Origin: Paenibacillus sp. ACRRX
GTDB taxonomy: Bacteria; Bacillota; Bacilli; Paenibacillales; Paenibacillaceae
Direction of reading: 5' to 3'
Length of the DNA stretch: 64,000 nt
Assembly: GCF_022346885.1 (NCBI RefSeq)
Contig: NZ_JAKRNK010000003.1
Span: 372,001-436,000 of the forward strand
Part shown: positions 15,486-22,718 of the stretch, one piece after another
Position numbering within the stretch: position 1 is the first letter of the stretch
Layout: each line of letters opens with the position of its first letter
The notes under the pieces: generated by a model
Seen by the model: only the letters and a program-made list of their open reading frames with translations
Told to the model about the DNA's origin: nothing
Databases searched by the model: none
Position numbers and translations under genes: made by a program

Positions 15486-16340
15486 TTAGTAGATCGTACC
15501 GGTGTTAATGACCGGCTGGGCAGAGCGATCAGAAACTACGGCAACGAGTAAGTTATTAATCATAGCTGCTTTACGTTCATCGTCAAGTTCAACAATGCCA
15601 TCTGCTTGCAAACGTTCAATGGCAAGCTGTACCATCGTAACAGCGCCGTCCACAATCTTCTCGCGTGCAGCAATGATAGCTGCTGCTTGTTGACGTTGAA
15701 GCATCGCGCTGGCGATCTCAGTAGAGTACGCGAGGTGTGTCAAGCGAGACTCTATCACTTTGACACCCGCGATTGCCAATCGATTCTGAAGCTCATCGCT
15801 AAGCTCCCCTGCAATCTCCTCCGTATTGCCGCGTAAAGAAAACACCCCTGCTTCCACCGAATCATATGGGTATTTGCTTGCCACATGCCGAAGGGCCGTC
15901 TCGCTCTGAATCTCGACGAACTTCTCATATTCATCCACCTCGAACAGGGCCTTGGCCGAGTCCACTACGGAAAATACGACAACTGCTGCAATCTCAATTG
16001 GATTGCCATCCACGTCGTTTACTTTGAGCTTAACGCTGTTAAAGTTGCGTACACGGAGCGATATCCGCTTACGGCTTGAGAACGGAATGATCATATAGAA
16101 GCCGCTCTCTCGAATGACACCTAAATAACGTCCGAAAAACGTAACTACGTGAGCTTGATTAGGCTGTACGATTGTCAATCCAGTGAGCAAAATTGCGGCT
16201 AAGCTTGATACAACGATTCCGGCTACGATAGTCGTCGTCGTTTCTATCGTGAGCATGTAAACTCCCGCTGCAATCATAGCCGCGATAAGCAATAGAGCAG
16301 CAAAACCATTCAAGCTAGAGCATTTCTCTTCTTTGAACAC
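15486..16340 (-). CDS. SPFH/Band 7 domain membrane protein
   Basis: A ~284-residue membrane-anchored SPFH (stomatin/prohibitin/flotillin) protein. Two hydrophobic helices (residues ~13-30 and ~37-55) are followed by the SPFH domain, starting TIVQPNQAHVVTFFGRYLG and including RVRNFNSVKLKVNDVDGNPI, VVVFSVVDSAKALFEVDEYE and the C-terminal coiled helix MLQRQQAAAIIAAREKIVDG. Such proteins form oligomeric membrane platforms; the substrate or partner is unknown. GTG 16340 lies 8 bases from GGGAG (16349-16353); ATG 16346 and GTG 16349 are in frame but too close. First gene of the SPFH-RHH operon. Confidence 0.85.
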   Translation of the reverse strand: MFKEEKCSSLNGFAALLLIAAMIAAGVYMLTIETTTTIVAGIVVSSLAAILLTGLTIVQPNQAHVVTFFGRYLGVIRESGFYMIIPFSSRKRISLRVRNFNSVKLKVNDVDGNPIEIAAVVVFSVVDSAKALFEVDEYEKFVEIQSETALRHVASKYPYDSVEAGVFSLRGNTEEIAGELSDELQNRLAIAGVKVIESRLTHLAYSTEIASAMLQRQQAAAIIAAREKIVDGAVTMVQLAIERLQADGIVELDDERKAAMINNLLVAVVSDRSAQPVINTGTIY

Positions 16341-16373
16341 GGTCATCACTCCCTAAGAACAAGTTTATATTTT

Positions 16374-16392
16374 TGATATCTTAATGATATCA
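16374..16392. promoter_or_regulatory. Palindromic operator candidate of the SPFH-RHH operon
   Basis: TGATATC TTAAT GATATCA, 7-bp perfect arms with 5-base spacing, overlapping the -10 element of the operon promoter. A bound dimeric RHH protein would block the promoter. Confidence 0.55.
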
Positions 16393-16412
16393 CTTTTTCA
16401 TATATATGTAAA
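16384..16412 (-). promoter_or_regulatory. Promoter of the SPFH-RHH operon
   Basis: Minus-strand TTTACA (16407-16412), exact 17-base spacer, TATCAT (16384-16389). The start would fall near 16377, about 37 bases before the chosen GTG. Confidence 0.65.
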
Positions 16413-16512
16413 ATTATTTATTTGCTGCTTAACACCAGGTCTGGTATTAATATTTTAATGTTAAGTTACTGCGCCTACCTCACTGTAAGTAAAATCTCAA
16501 CATACGCTTCCA

Positions 16513-16569
16513 ACAAAACAACCCCCATCATCCCTGAAAGCCTACCGTTTCACGGGATTAATGGAGGTT
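16513..16569 (-). terminator. Terminator of menA
   Basis: On the minus strand AACCTCCATTAATCCC pairs imperfectly with GGGATGATGGGGGTT and is followed by GTTTTGTT. It lies 29 bases past the menA stop. Confidence 0.6.
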
Positions 16570-16597
16570 GCAACAGCCGATGCTCAATACGTTATCG

Positions 16598-17551
16598 CTA
16601 CCATTGAGACAGCAAAATAGCTGCACCCAATGCTGCAATACGTGCCACATTGGTAATCATAAAATTTCTTACCGATAAAATAAACGTGTCCTTCTTGGTT
16701 TGCTTGGCTTCAAAAAGCTTTATATTGCGGTTGATTGGTATGTAAGTAAGCAGTACCAGCAAAAGAATCGCAGGATGAACGCCCAAAGCCCACAATACGA
16801 TTAGATCCAAGTAAGCTGCCCAGTATGCATATCGGAACAACCTCAGTGCATTAAGCTTACCAATATAGACAGGAAGCGTATACCGACGGTTCTCAATATC
16901 ATCTTCCATGTCGCTAATATTGTTCGCCAGCATAATGTTAGCGATCCCCATAATAGCAGGAGAGGATATAAAGAAAACAAGCAGCACCTCCAGTATATTG
17001 ATGTCAACATGCAGCAAGCCGTTATCATATAGCAAGGATACAAGCTGACCCTGCCCAACATGCACATATGTGGAAATAAAAATAATCACAAACCCCATAA
17101 ACAAGCCCGAGAAAATCTCACCAAGCGGCATTCGCGAAATCGGAATAGGACCGAAGGAATAGAGAATACCGACCAGAAATGATAAACCACCCAAAAGCAG
17201 CACGACTAAATTTGTATGTAAGAACAAAATAAATCCGGCCACCCCTGCCGTCCCTAACAAGATAAAGATAATGCCTACTACCGTCCACTCCTTGATTCCG
17301 TATTTGACAATGGCATTGTGCTCTTCATAACCATACCCTTGCGTCTTGACGGCTTTCTTATAGTCGATGTAGTTGTTAATGGCTGTTGTCGCCATGTCAA
17401 AGCTGAGCAGCGACACAAACATAAGCACAAAATGAAGCCACTGAAACTCGTGGAAGCGGTAAACCGCATACAGCGATCCGATAGCAAATGGAATCATGCT
17501 GGCCGCTTTTGTTTTGATTTCAACTAGCTGCATAAAACGTCCTAAAGTCAC
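16598..17551 (-). CDS. menA: 1,4-dihydroxy-2-naphthoate polyprenyltransferase, UbiA family
   Basis: A 317-residue integral membrane prenyltransferase with about nine helices. MenA attaches the polyprenyl chain to DHNA, the membrane step of menaquinone synthesis, which supplies the quinol used by the QoxABCD oxidase encoded 4 kb away. The two metal-binding motifs of UbiA enzymes are present: NNYIDYKKA (near residue 60, with Asp) and NNISDMEDDIENRRYTLPV (near 213). GTG 17551 is preferred since AAGGGG lies 7 bases upstream; ATG 17557 abuts it. The second motif and context support MenA over other UbiA members, but substrate choice is inferred. Confidence 0.8.
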   Translation of the reverse strand: MTLGRFMQLVEIKTKAASMIPFAIGSLYAVYRFHEFQWLHFVLMFVSLLSFDMATTAINNYIDYKKAVKTQGYGYEEHNAIVKYGIKEWTVVGIIFILLGTAGVAGFILFLHTNLVVLLLGGLSFLVGILYSFGPIPISRMPLGEIFSGLFMGFVIIFISTYVHVGQGQLVSLLYDNGLLHVDINILEVLLVFFISSPAIMGIANIMLANNISDMEDDIENRRYTLPVYIGKLNALRLFRYAYWAAYLDLIVLWALGVHPAILLLVLLTYIPINRNIKLFEAKQTKKDTFILSVRNFMITNVARIAALGAAILLSQW

Positions 17552-17850
17552 ATTCATACCCCTTCAATAAACGTACTGTAATAGCACTTGCTACATATGA
17601 TAATAGCTTATTTTCTTCAATTTATCCTGTAAAAATGATTAATCATCAAACCTACACGGCTCAACTAACAACAAAATCCCTACAAGAAGCTCCTGAGGCG
17701 GCAGCTTCTTTCCAGGACTTTTGGGACTACTGGCCTTGTGAACAAGCTCTCCTACTTACTTCAGCCATTCTTGACGTTTCTCAACGGATAACTTGCCAAG
17801 TGATTTTACTTTCGATATAACTAAAGTAGCATGTAAAATGGGAGGTTCTG

Positions 17851-18384
17851 ATGACACATTATACCTTGCAAAAGCGCTGCATATTAGACCGCTTAGAAGT
17901 CCGACAAGCTACCGAAGCGGATACTGGCGCCGTAATGAACCTGCTCGCTAAGACAGCGGAGTGGCTGCACAGCCAAGGCTCTACGCAGTGGAACTCTCTG
18001 CTCAGCGGCGAGGACGTACACGGCACGAGCAACGCAATCATCCGCGGAGATGTATTTGTATTCCATGAAGGGGGTACGCTTGCAGCAGTGGTGATGCTGC
18101 TGAAACATCCAAGCCCTTGGGACATCGAGCTATGGGGAAATGAGGGCCACGATTCATCTATATATGTACACCGCCTTGCCATTAACCGGGATTATGCAGG
18201 TTCAGGACTCGGCTCTTCTGTTATGGAATGGGTAGAGAACGGGATTGAATTTACAGGCAAACACCAAATCCGACTGGACTGTATTGAAGAAAATATGCGG
18301 TTATTTTCCTTCTACAGCAGCCTTGGATATACGCATCGAGGTATTAAAAATGGATTTCATCTGTTTGAGAAATCACGCAGTTAA
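17851..18384 (+). CDS. GNAT family N-acetyltransferase
   Basis: A 177-residue GNAT acetyltransferase. The opening LEVRQATEADTGAVMNLLAK is the usual first strand and helix; the acetyl-CoA site is in IYVHRLAINRDYAGSGLGSS (R/Q-x-x-G-x-G/A pattern as YAGSGLG), and LFSFYSSLGYTHRG is the terminal strand-helix. Acetyl acceptor unknown. GGGAGG lies 6 bases before the ATG. The gene stands alone; the 17558-17850 gap shows a small hairpin (AGAAGCT...AGCTTCT, 17695-17710) but no clear promoter. Confidence 0.8.
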   Translation: MTHYTLQKRCILDRLEVRQATEADTGAVMNLLAKTAEWLHSQGSTQWNSLLSGEDVHGTSNAIIRGDVFVFHEGGTLAAVVMLLKHPSPWDIELWGNEGHDSSIYVHRLAINRDYAGSGLGSSVMEWVENGIEFTGKHQIRLDCIEENMRLFSFYSSLGYTHRGIKNGFHLFEKSRS

Positions 18385-18726
18385 GTATTCATAAGCCATG
18401 AAAGATTAGAATTAGAATACAAGTTGTCTTAAACGAAAGGCAGGCTGCAGTCCTTAATTTGAGCCTACTCTATGCCTGTTATTGCTTGTATACGTCCATG
18501 ATGTGATCTCCCCTAAAGGGGGAGGTTTCCCTGTTAAGGTTATTCGCTGTGCAATCGAATCTTGTTATGATGTAATACAACTTATTTCGCTGTTGCAGCA
18601 TTGCCCAGGAAAATACAAGCTTGTACACAGCCCATTGAGACTGCTGATATGTGGATTCCGCTCAGGGGAAATACGCATCATCTTGCCAAGCGAAGAGCAC
18701 TCTCGAATACGCAAGCTAAGCCTTTT
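18385..18726. other. 342-base gap with one short hairpin
   Basis: Convergent gap between the GNAT and EamA-like genes. CTCCCC TAAA GGGGGAG (18508-18524) is the only clear hairpin and lacks a T-run. Translation of both strands gave nothing recognisable. Confidence 0.4.
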
Positions 18727-19155
18727 CTATGCCGCAAACGCCGTAATCATAACGCCCACCGCAATGAGCCCCACGCCAACTGCCCCCCAGAATGAGAGCT
18801 TCTCACCCAAAAACAACAGTGCAAATCCTACGGCCAGCACCACACTGAATTTATCAATTGGCGCTACTTTGGAAACGTCACCCTTCTGGATAGCCAAGAA
18901 ATAGAACAACCAGGACAGCGCACCGGCTACACCGCTTAAGACGATAAACAGCATCGCCTTTTTATTTGCCAGCACCTCCCCAATCATCGTTAATTTTCCT
19001 TGCAACGCTAATACACCAAATAAAAACAGCATCATAATGGCAGCTCGAATCGTCGTCGCCGTATTCGCATCCACTTGGTTTAAACCGATCTTGCCGAATA
19101 TGGATACTAGCGCTGCCATTGCAGCGGATGCTATCGCATACCATAACCAACTCAT
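18727..19155 (-). CDS. Half-size EamA/DMT-type membrane protein
   Basis: A 142-residue membrane protein corresponding to a single EamA repeat (about five helices), where most drug/metabolite transporters have two. Visible family traits are ALVSIFGKIGLNQVDANTAT after the first helix, ALSWLFYFLAIQKGDVSKV and the final FLGEKLSFWGAVGVGLIAVG. Single-repeat members presumably dimerise. ATG 19155 is selected because GGGAGG lies 6 bases upstream; earlier in-frame ATGs touch or precede it. Substrate unknown. Confidence 0.75.
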   Translation of the reverse strand: MSWLWYAIASAAMAALVSIFGKIGLNQVDANTATTIRAAIMMLFLFGVLALQGKLTMIGEVLANKKAMLFIVLSGVAGALSWLFYFLAIQKGDVSKVAPIDKFSVVLAVGFALLFLGEKLSFWGAVGVGLIAVGVMITAFAA

Positions 19156-19318
19156 GTTCATCCTCCCAATCATTATAGGATTAAGATTTGTATATCCCTT
19201 TTCTAATATGTACAAATGTTATTTTAGTCCCCTTGAGAATCTTTATCAATAACTATTGCCCTCCATCTCCAGTGTCTAACATTGGAAGCGCTCCTCATCA
19301 ATTACCTTGATTAAAATG

Positions 19319-19375
19319 CAAATAACCCCCAAAAGGGTCACTTTTCTCAAAGCGTCCTCCTTGGGGGCTCAATTC
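19319..19375 (-). terminator. Terminator of the IsdG-SDR operon
   Basis: On the minus strand GCCCCCAAGGAGG and CCTTTTGGGGGT pair around a loop, followed by TTATTTGCATTTT. The rest of the 19156-19514 gap has no recognisable gene. Confidence 0.6.
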
Positions 19376-19514
19376 AGTCCATACATCAGGTTCTGCTGCT
19401 CTAGACGCACCACTTGCATTATTCAAAAGTTTCTCATTGATTACAGACTGCCGTCTTCATACTGCAAAGCAGACCCTTACTCTAAATTGCCGTTCATGGA
19501 CTAAGGTCCTACCG

Positions 19515-20234
19515 TTACTGTGGATTCGTCGACCAAATACCTGCGGTCTTCACAAATACACGCTGTGGCAGCTTTAATGTAGCCAGCGCCAATTCGGCCA
19601 CGTCTTCCGGCTGCATGATGCTATCGCCATCATCCGTCTTCAATCCGGCATCCCGAGCCAAGTCCGTATTTACCGTGCTTGGTGTTAAGGCCACAACACG
19701 AATATTATACTTGCGCACCTCTTGCATCAACGCCTCCGTCATCCCCATCACGGCAAACTTTGAGGCATTATACGCAGAGCCCGTCGCAAATCCACGTTCA
19801 CCAGCCGTAGAAGCAACGTTAATGACGTTACCTATATTGTTGGCGATCATAGTTGGCAATGCAGCACGCGTCACGTAATAAGTCCCCATCAAATTAATAC
19901 GAATAATACGCTCCCACTCTTGCGGATCCATATCGACCAATGTGCCAAATTTGGCTACGCCTGCATTGTTGATGAGAATATCCACGGTACCCAATTCTTC
20001 AATTAAGGATGCCACCGCACGTTCAGCCTCTTCTTGTACAGAAATATCCGCAGTTGCCAAGCTGACACGAATGCCGTACTGTTCTGTCAGTTCCGAGCGA
20101 AGTGCTTCCAGATCAGAAGTGGTACGGGCAATTAGACCTAGATGAGTACCTTCCTTAGCCAACGATACCGCAATGGCTCTGCCAATACCTTTACCTGCTC
20201 CGGTAATAATAGCTGCTTTATTCTTTAAGTCCAT
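19515..20234 (-). CDS. Short-chain dehydrogenase/reductase (FabG-like)
   Basis: A 239-residue classical SDR oxidoreductase. The cofactor motif TGAGKGIG (residues 11-18), NNAG (~89-92), catalytic Ser in NVASTAGERG and the YxxxK pair in YNASK (Tyr ~154, Lys ~158) are all intact. The RT after LIAR suggests NADP(H) preference. It resembles 3-ketoacyl-ACP reductases, but such proteins are often other carbonyl reductases. AGGAGG precedes the ATG. It follows the IsdG-like gene by 32 bases, so the two are probably co-transcribed and possibly share a Fur-like site. Confidence 0.8.
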   Translation of the reverse strand: MDLKNKAAIITGAGKGIGRAIAVSLAKEGTHLGLIARTTSDLEALRSELTEQYGIRVSLATADISVQEEAERAVASLIEELGTVDILINNAGVAKFGTLVDMDPQEWERIIRINLMGTYYVTRAALPTMIANNIGNVINVASTAGERGFATGSAYNASKFAVMGMTEALMQEVRKYNIRVVALTPSTVNTDLARDAGLKTDDGDSIMQPEDVAELALATLKLPQRVFVKTAGIWSTNPQ

Positions 20235-20266
20235 CTGTAATTCCTCCTAGTATTTCTATGTAAATG

Positions 20267-20578
20267 TTAAGGTGTATCTTGACTGACCACTAGCTCATAT
20301 TTATTTAACGAGGCGCCCAGCATGTACTCTTTACTGTCGCCTGATCCACGGTGCGCTTGACGGAAAGCTTCGCTCGAAGTCCAAGCTTTGAACGATTCCT
20401 CGTTCTCCCACATGGTACAGACCTTAAGTTCTTCTTCGCCTTCCTTGCCGTCGCCAAGCCATACTTCCAGACGTACGAATCCCGGCATTTGCTGAACACC
20501 CTTTGCCGAAGCAAACCGCTCAGACACCTGCTTCCCAAACCCAGATTTAATTCGAATCGTATTCGTTACCACTAACAT
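20267..20578 (-). CDS. IsdG/HmoA-type heme-degrading monooxygenase
   Basis: A 103-residue ABM-fold protein matching the IsdG family, which opens heme to release iron in the cytoplasm. The Asn-Trp-His catalytic set can be placed: Asn 6 in MLVVTNTIRI, Trp in SFKAWTSSEAF, His in FRQAHRGSG. QQMPGFVRLEVWLG is also typical. ATG 20578 is taken because GGAGG lies 10 bases upstream and the product then has family length; the frame is open further upstream. A Fur-like box (20596-20610) lies in its leader. Together with yclNOPQ it points to scavenging of both siderophore and heme iron. Confidence 0.8.
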   Translation of the reverse strand: MLVVTNTIRIKSGFGKQVSERFASAKGVQQMPGFVRLEVWLGDGKEGEEELKVCTMWENEESFKAWTSSEAFRQAHRGSGDSKEYMLGASLNKYELVVSQDTP

Positions 20579-20595
20579 ACTCTCGCCTCCAATTC

Positions 20596-20610
20596 CGATA
20601 ATAGTTATAA
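20596..20610 (-). promoter_or_regulatory. Fur-like box before the IsdG-like gene
   Basis: CGATAATAGTTATAA matches TGATAATNATTATCA at most positions. It sits about 30 bases after the predicted transcription start. Confidence 0.5.
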
Positions 20611-20646
20611 GAGACCTGCATAACAGCATCAGGAGTCTCCTTCTTT

Positions 20647-20676
20647 ATTATAACGAAACCTGCAAACTGAAACCAA
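20647..20676 (-). promoter_or_regulatory. Promoter of the IsdG-SDR operon
   Basis: Minus-strand TTGGTT (20671-20676), 18-base spacer, TATAAT (20647-20652). Confidence 0.55.
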
Positions 20677-20763
20677 ACACCCCTTTTTTCCTACTAAAAA
20701 GGTATAATATATAAGCACAATGTCCTATTAATTTATTACTTTTACATCATCGAGGTGTCTTTC

Positions 20764-21216
20764 ATGACTATAAATGTGGATAACTGCAAACGGTGCGGCA
20801 AAATTTTTCAAAAGTATTATTCCGTGTACTGCCCCGACTGTTTTGCATTTATTCGGTCCGAGCTAGACCGCTGCGCAGCCTATCTAAAAAAACATCGCGA
20901 CAGCACGATTCAAGATCTGAGCGAAGCCACTGAAGTGCCTGCTGGCAAGATCATTCGATACATTAACGAAGGTAAATTATACGTACAAGATTATCCGAAC
21001 TTGCATTACGAATGTTATTTCTGTGACAAGACTATTCAACGCGGCTATTTATGCCCTGAATGCGCCGCCAAATTCAAGCTTGAAGTCAAACATCTTTTTC
21101 TTGAGGACGGCTACGAGTATGACTCGATGCGGAACGAGATTAAGTATTCCGAGAAGGCAGGCGGAGGGCGCCATATTACAGATCGTTATACGGTAGATGG
21201 AACAAAACGTAAATGA
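20764..21216 (+). CDS. YvyF-like zinc-ribbon and HTH protein (TIGR03826 type)
   Basis: A 150-residue protein with two zinc ribbons flanking a helix-turn-helix. The first ribbon is CKRCGKIF...YCPDCF (residues ~8-30), the middle segment IQDLSEATEVPAGKIIRYI is an HTH, and the second ribbon is CYFCDKTI...LCPEC. This is the layout of B. subtilis YvyF, a flagellar-operon protein of unknown mechanism linked to FlgM. Here no flagellar gene is near. ATG 20764 is chosen because GAGGTG sits 6 bases upstream; GTG 20755 lies within it. TATAAT at 20703-20708 is a likely -10. The terminal 25 residues are basic and probably flexible. Confidence 0.7.
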   Translation: MTINVDNCKRCGKIFQKYYSVYCPDCFAFIRSELDRCAAYLKKHRDSTIQDLSEATEVPAGKIIRYINEGKLYVQDYPNLHYECYFCDKTIQRGYLCPECAAKFKLEVKHLFLEDGYEYDSMRNEIKYSEKAGGGRHITDRYTVDGTKRK

Positions 21217-21249
21217 TGAAATTAAAAGTATATTTAAGCTAACTTGAGG

Positions 21250-21286
21250 CAGTCTTAACTTCGGTTGAGGCTGTTTTCACTTTTTG
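21250..21286 (+). terminator. Terminator after the YvyF-like gene
   Basis: CAGTCTTAAC and GTTGAGGCTG pair (two G-T pairs) around a TTCG loop, followed by TTTTCACTTTTT. Confidence 0.75.
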
Positions 21287-21713
21287 AACACATAATGTTC
21301 AAGGTTTGTTCACCGAGACATCTACTTCATACGTCCTAGAAATGTTTACATAATGGTAACCAATCTGTACTCCTAGAACAAATCCGGCCAAAATTAAGTG
21401 AATTAGAGCACAATCTGGCACTAATTTGTGACAATATTGCAAATTCTATCGCTAATTCAACAATTGTGTACAAATTTTGAAAACGCCTGTTTTCGGCCAA
21501 ATTCAGTGATATTCCTCACAATTCAAGCAAATTCAAGCAAATTCAAGCATGAGACGCTCAAATATTGCCACCATATCTGGTTTTTGCTGTCAATTTTGGT
21601 TTTCTCTTTGGTTTGTTTTTATGGTGTTACTTCAATAAGATAGACCATGGTCGCAGATTGGATTATCCCAACAATCTTAATATATTGTCCACCACAGAGA
21701 AAGGGGTACGTTA
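21287..21713. other. AT-rich region upstream of qoxABCD with 10-bp tandem repeats
   Basis: About 430 bases with no gene. ATTCAAGCAA is repeated three times head to tail at 21521-21550 (last copy differs at the end), and many AATTC and AAATT words surround it. TTTGTGACAATATTGCAAA (21425-21443) has a loose palindromic shape reminiscent of redox-sensor sites. The qox promoter lies at its right end. Confidence 0.5.
21613..21641 (+). promoter_or_regulatory. Promoter candidate of qoxABCD
   Basis: TTGTTT (21613-21618), 17-base spacer, TAAGAT (21636-21641), 72 bases ahead of qoxA. Confidence 0.45.
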
Positions 21714-22691
21714 ATGAAAAAGAAAGGGTTGTTACTCACCGTATTTACAGCTCTTCTTGTGCTGTTGACCGGCTGTGATTCACTTGCGGTTCTGAATCCA
21801 AAAGGCCCAGTAGCCAAGACCCAATCGGACGTCATCATCTTCTCCATGATTGTCATGGCAGTTGTATTGTTAGTCGTCTATGTACTGTACATCTACATGC
21901 TGACGAAGTATCGCGCGTCCAAAGCAGCACCAGACTATGAACCGCCACATGAAGAGGGCAGCAAATGGATGGAAATCACTTGGACGATCATTCCGGTCAT
22001 CATCGTTGTTATTCTGTCAGTCGTGACGATTCGTTCGACCAATGCAGTAGAAACAACACCAGTAGGCTATGAGGATCAGAAGCCATTAATTATTTATGCT
22101 TCATCTTCAGACTGGAAATGGCATTTCAGCTATCCGGAAGAGGGAGTTGAGACCGTTAACTATGTCAACATCCCGACCAACCGCCCGGTTCAATTCCGTT
22201 TGTATTCATTCGGACCGATTACGAGCTTCTGGGTACCACAACTCGGCGGACAGAAGTACGCCATGAGCGACATGGTTACGAAATTAAACCTTGTTGCAGA
22301 GCATGAAGGCTCTTTTGTCGGCAAAAACTCGAACTTCTCGGGTAAAGGTTTTGCCCACATGGACTTCGAAGTGCTAGCGATGTCACCTAAAGGTTATACG
22401 GACTGGGTCAATGAAGTGAAGCAGACCGCTCCGGCATTAACAGAAGCTGAGTTTGACAGCTTGCTTGAAGCCGATCATCTCGGCCGTAAATCTTATTCGT
22501 CTAATCACTTAACATTCAGACCAGCACCAGAAGGCGCTAATGGCGGACATAACCACGGATCTTCTGATGCTGACTCCAATAACGAAACAGACAAGGAAAT
22601 GGACCATTCGAAGATGGATCACTCCAAGATGGATCATTCCCAAATGGATATGGACAACAAAAAAACTGACCATGCTCAGCACGGCAACTAG
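21714..22691 (+). CDS. qoxA: Cytochrome aa3-600 menaquinol oxidase subunit II, with His/Met-rich tail
   Basis: Subunit II of the terminal quinol oxidase. A lipoprotein signal ends in LLTGC (Cys 21), two helices follow (residues ~40-62 and ~85-105), then the cupredoxin-like external domain with DWKWHFSYPEEG and FVGKNSNFSGKGFAHMDFEV. The CuA ligands of cytochrome c oxidases are absent (no Cys after the lipobox), so it takes electrons from menaquinol. The last ~55 residues are unusual: GGHNHG, then three near-repeats of MDHSKMDHS and more His, likely to bind metal. First gene of qoxABCD; AAAGGGG precedes the ATG. Confidence 0.92.
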   Translation: MKKKGLLLTVFTALLVLLTGCDSLAVLNPKGPVAKTQSDVIIFSMIVMAVVLLVVYVLYIYMLTKYRASKAAPDYEPPHEEGSKWMEITWTIIPVIIVVILSVVTIRSTNAVETTPVGYEDQKPLIIYASSSDWKWHFSYPEEGVETVNYVNIPTNRPVQFRLYSFGPITSFWVPQLGGQKYAMSDMVTKLNLVAEHEGSFVGKNSNFSGKGFAHMDFEVLAMSPKGYTDWVNEVKQTAPALTEAEFDSLLEADHLGRKSYSSNHLTFRPAPEGANGGHNHGSSDADSNNETDKEMDHSKMDHSKMDHSQMDMDNKKTDHAQHGN

Positions 22692-22718
22692 AAAGAAACA
22701 GAAAGGAGTCAACTCAGT

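Noticed and set aside
18482-18904. 140-codon plus-strand open frame
   Set aside because: It runs antisense over the EamA-like membrane gene, has no ribosome site, and its translation is low-quality and Pro/Ser/Thr-rich as expected of a shadow frame.
21521-21550. Iteron origin or centromere
   Set aside because: Only three short copies, with no replication or partition gene next to them.
21714-22691. Reading this operon as cytochrome c oxidase (ctaCDEF)
   Set aside because: Subunit II has no Cys after the lipobox, so no CuA site, and subunits III/IV match QoxC/QoxD; a quinol oxidase is the right call.
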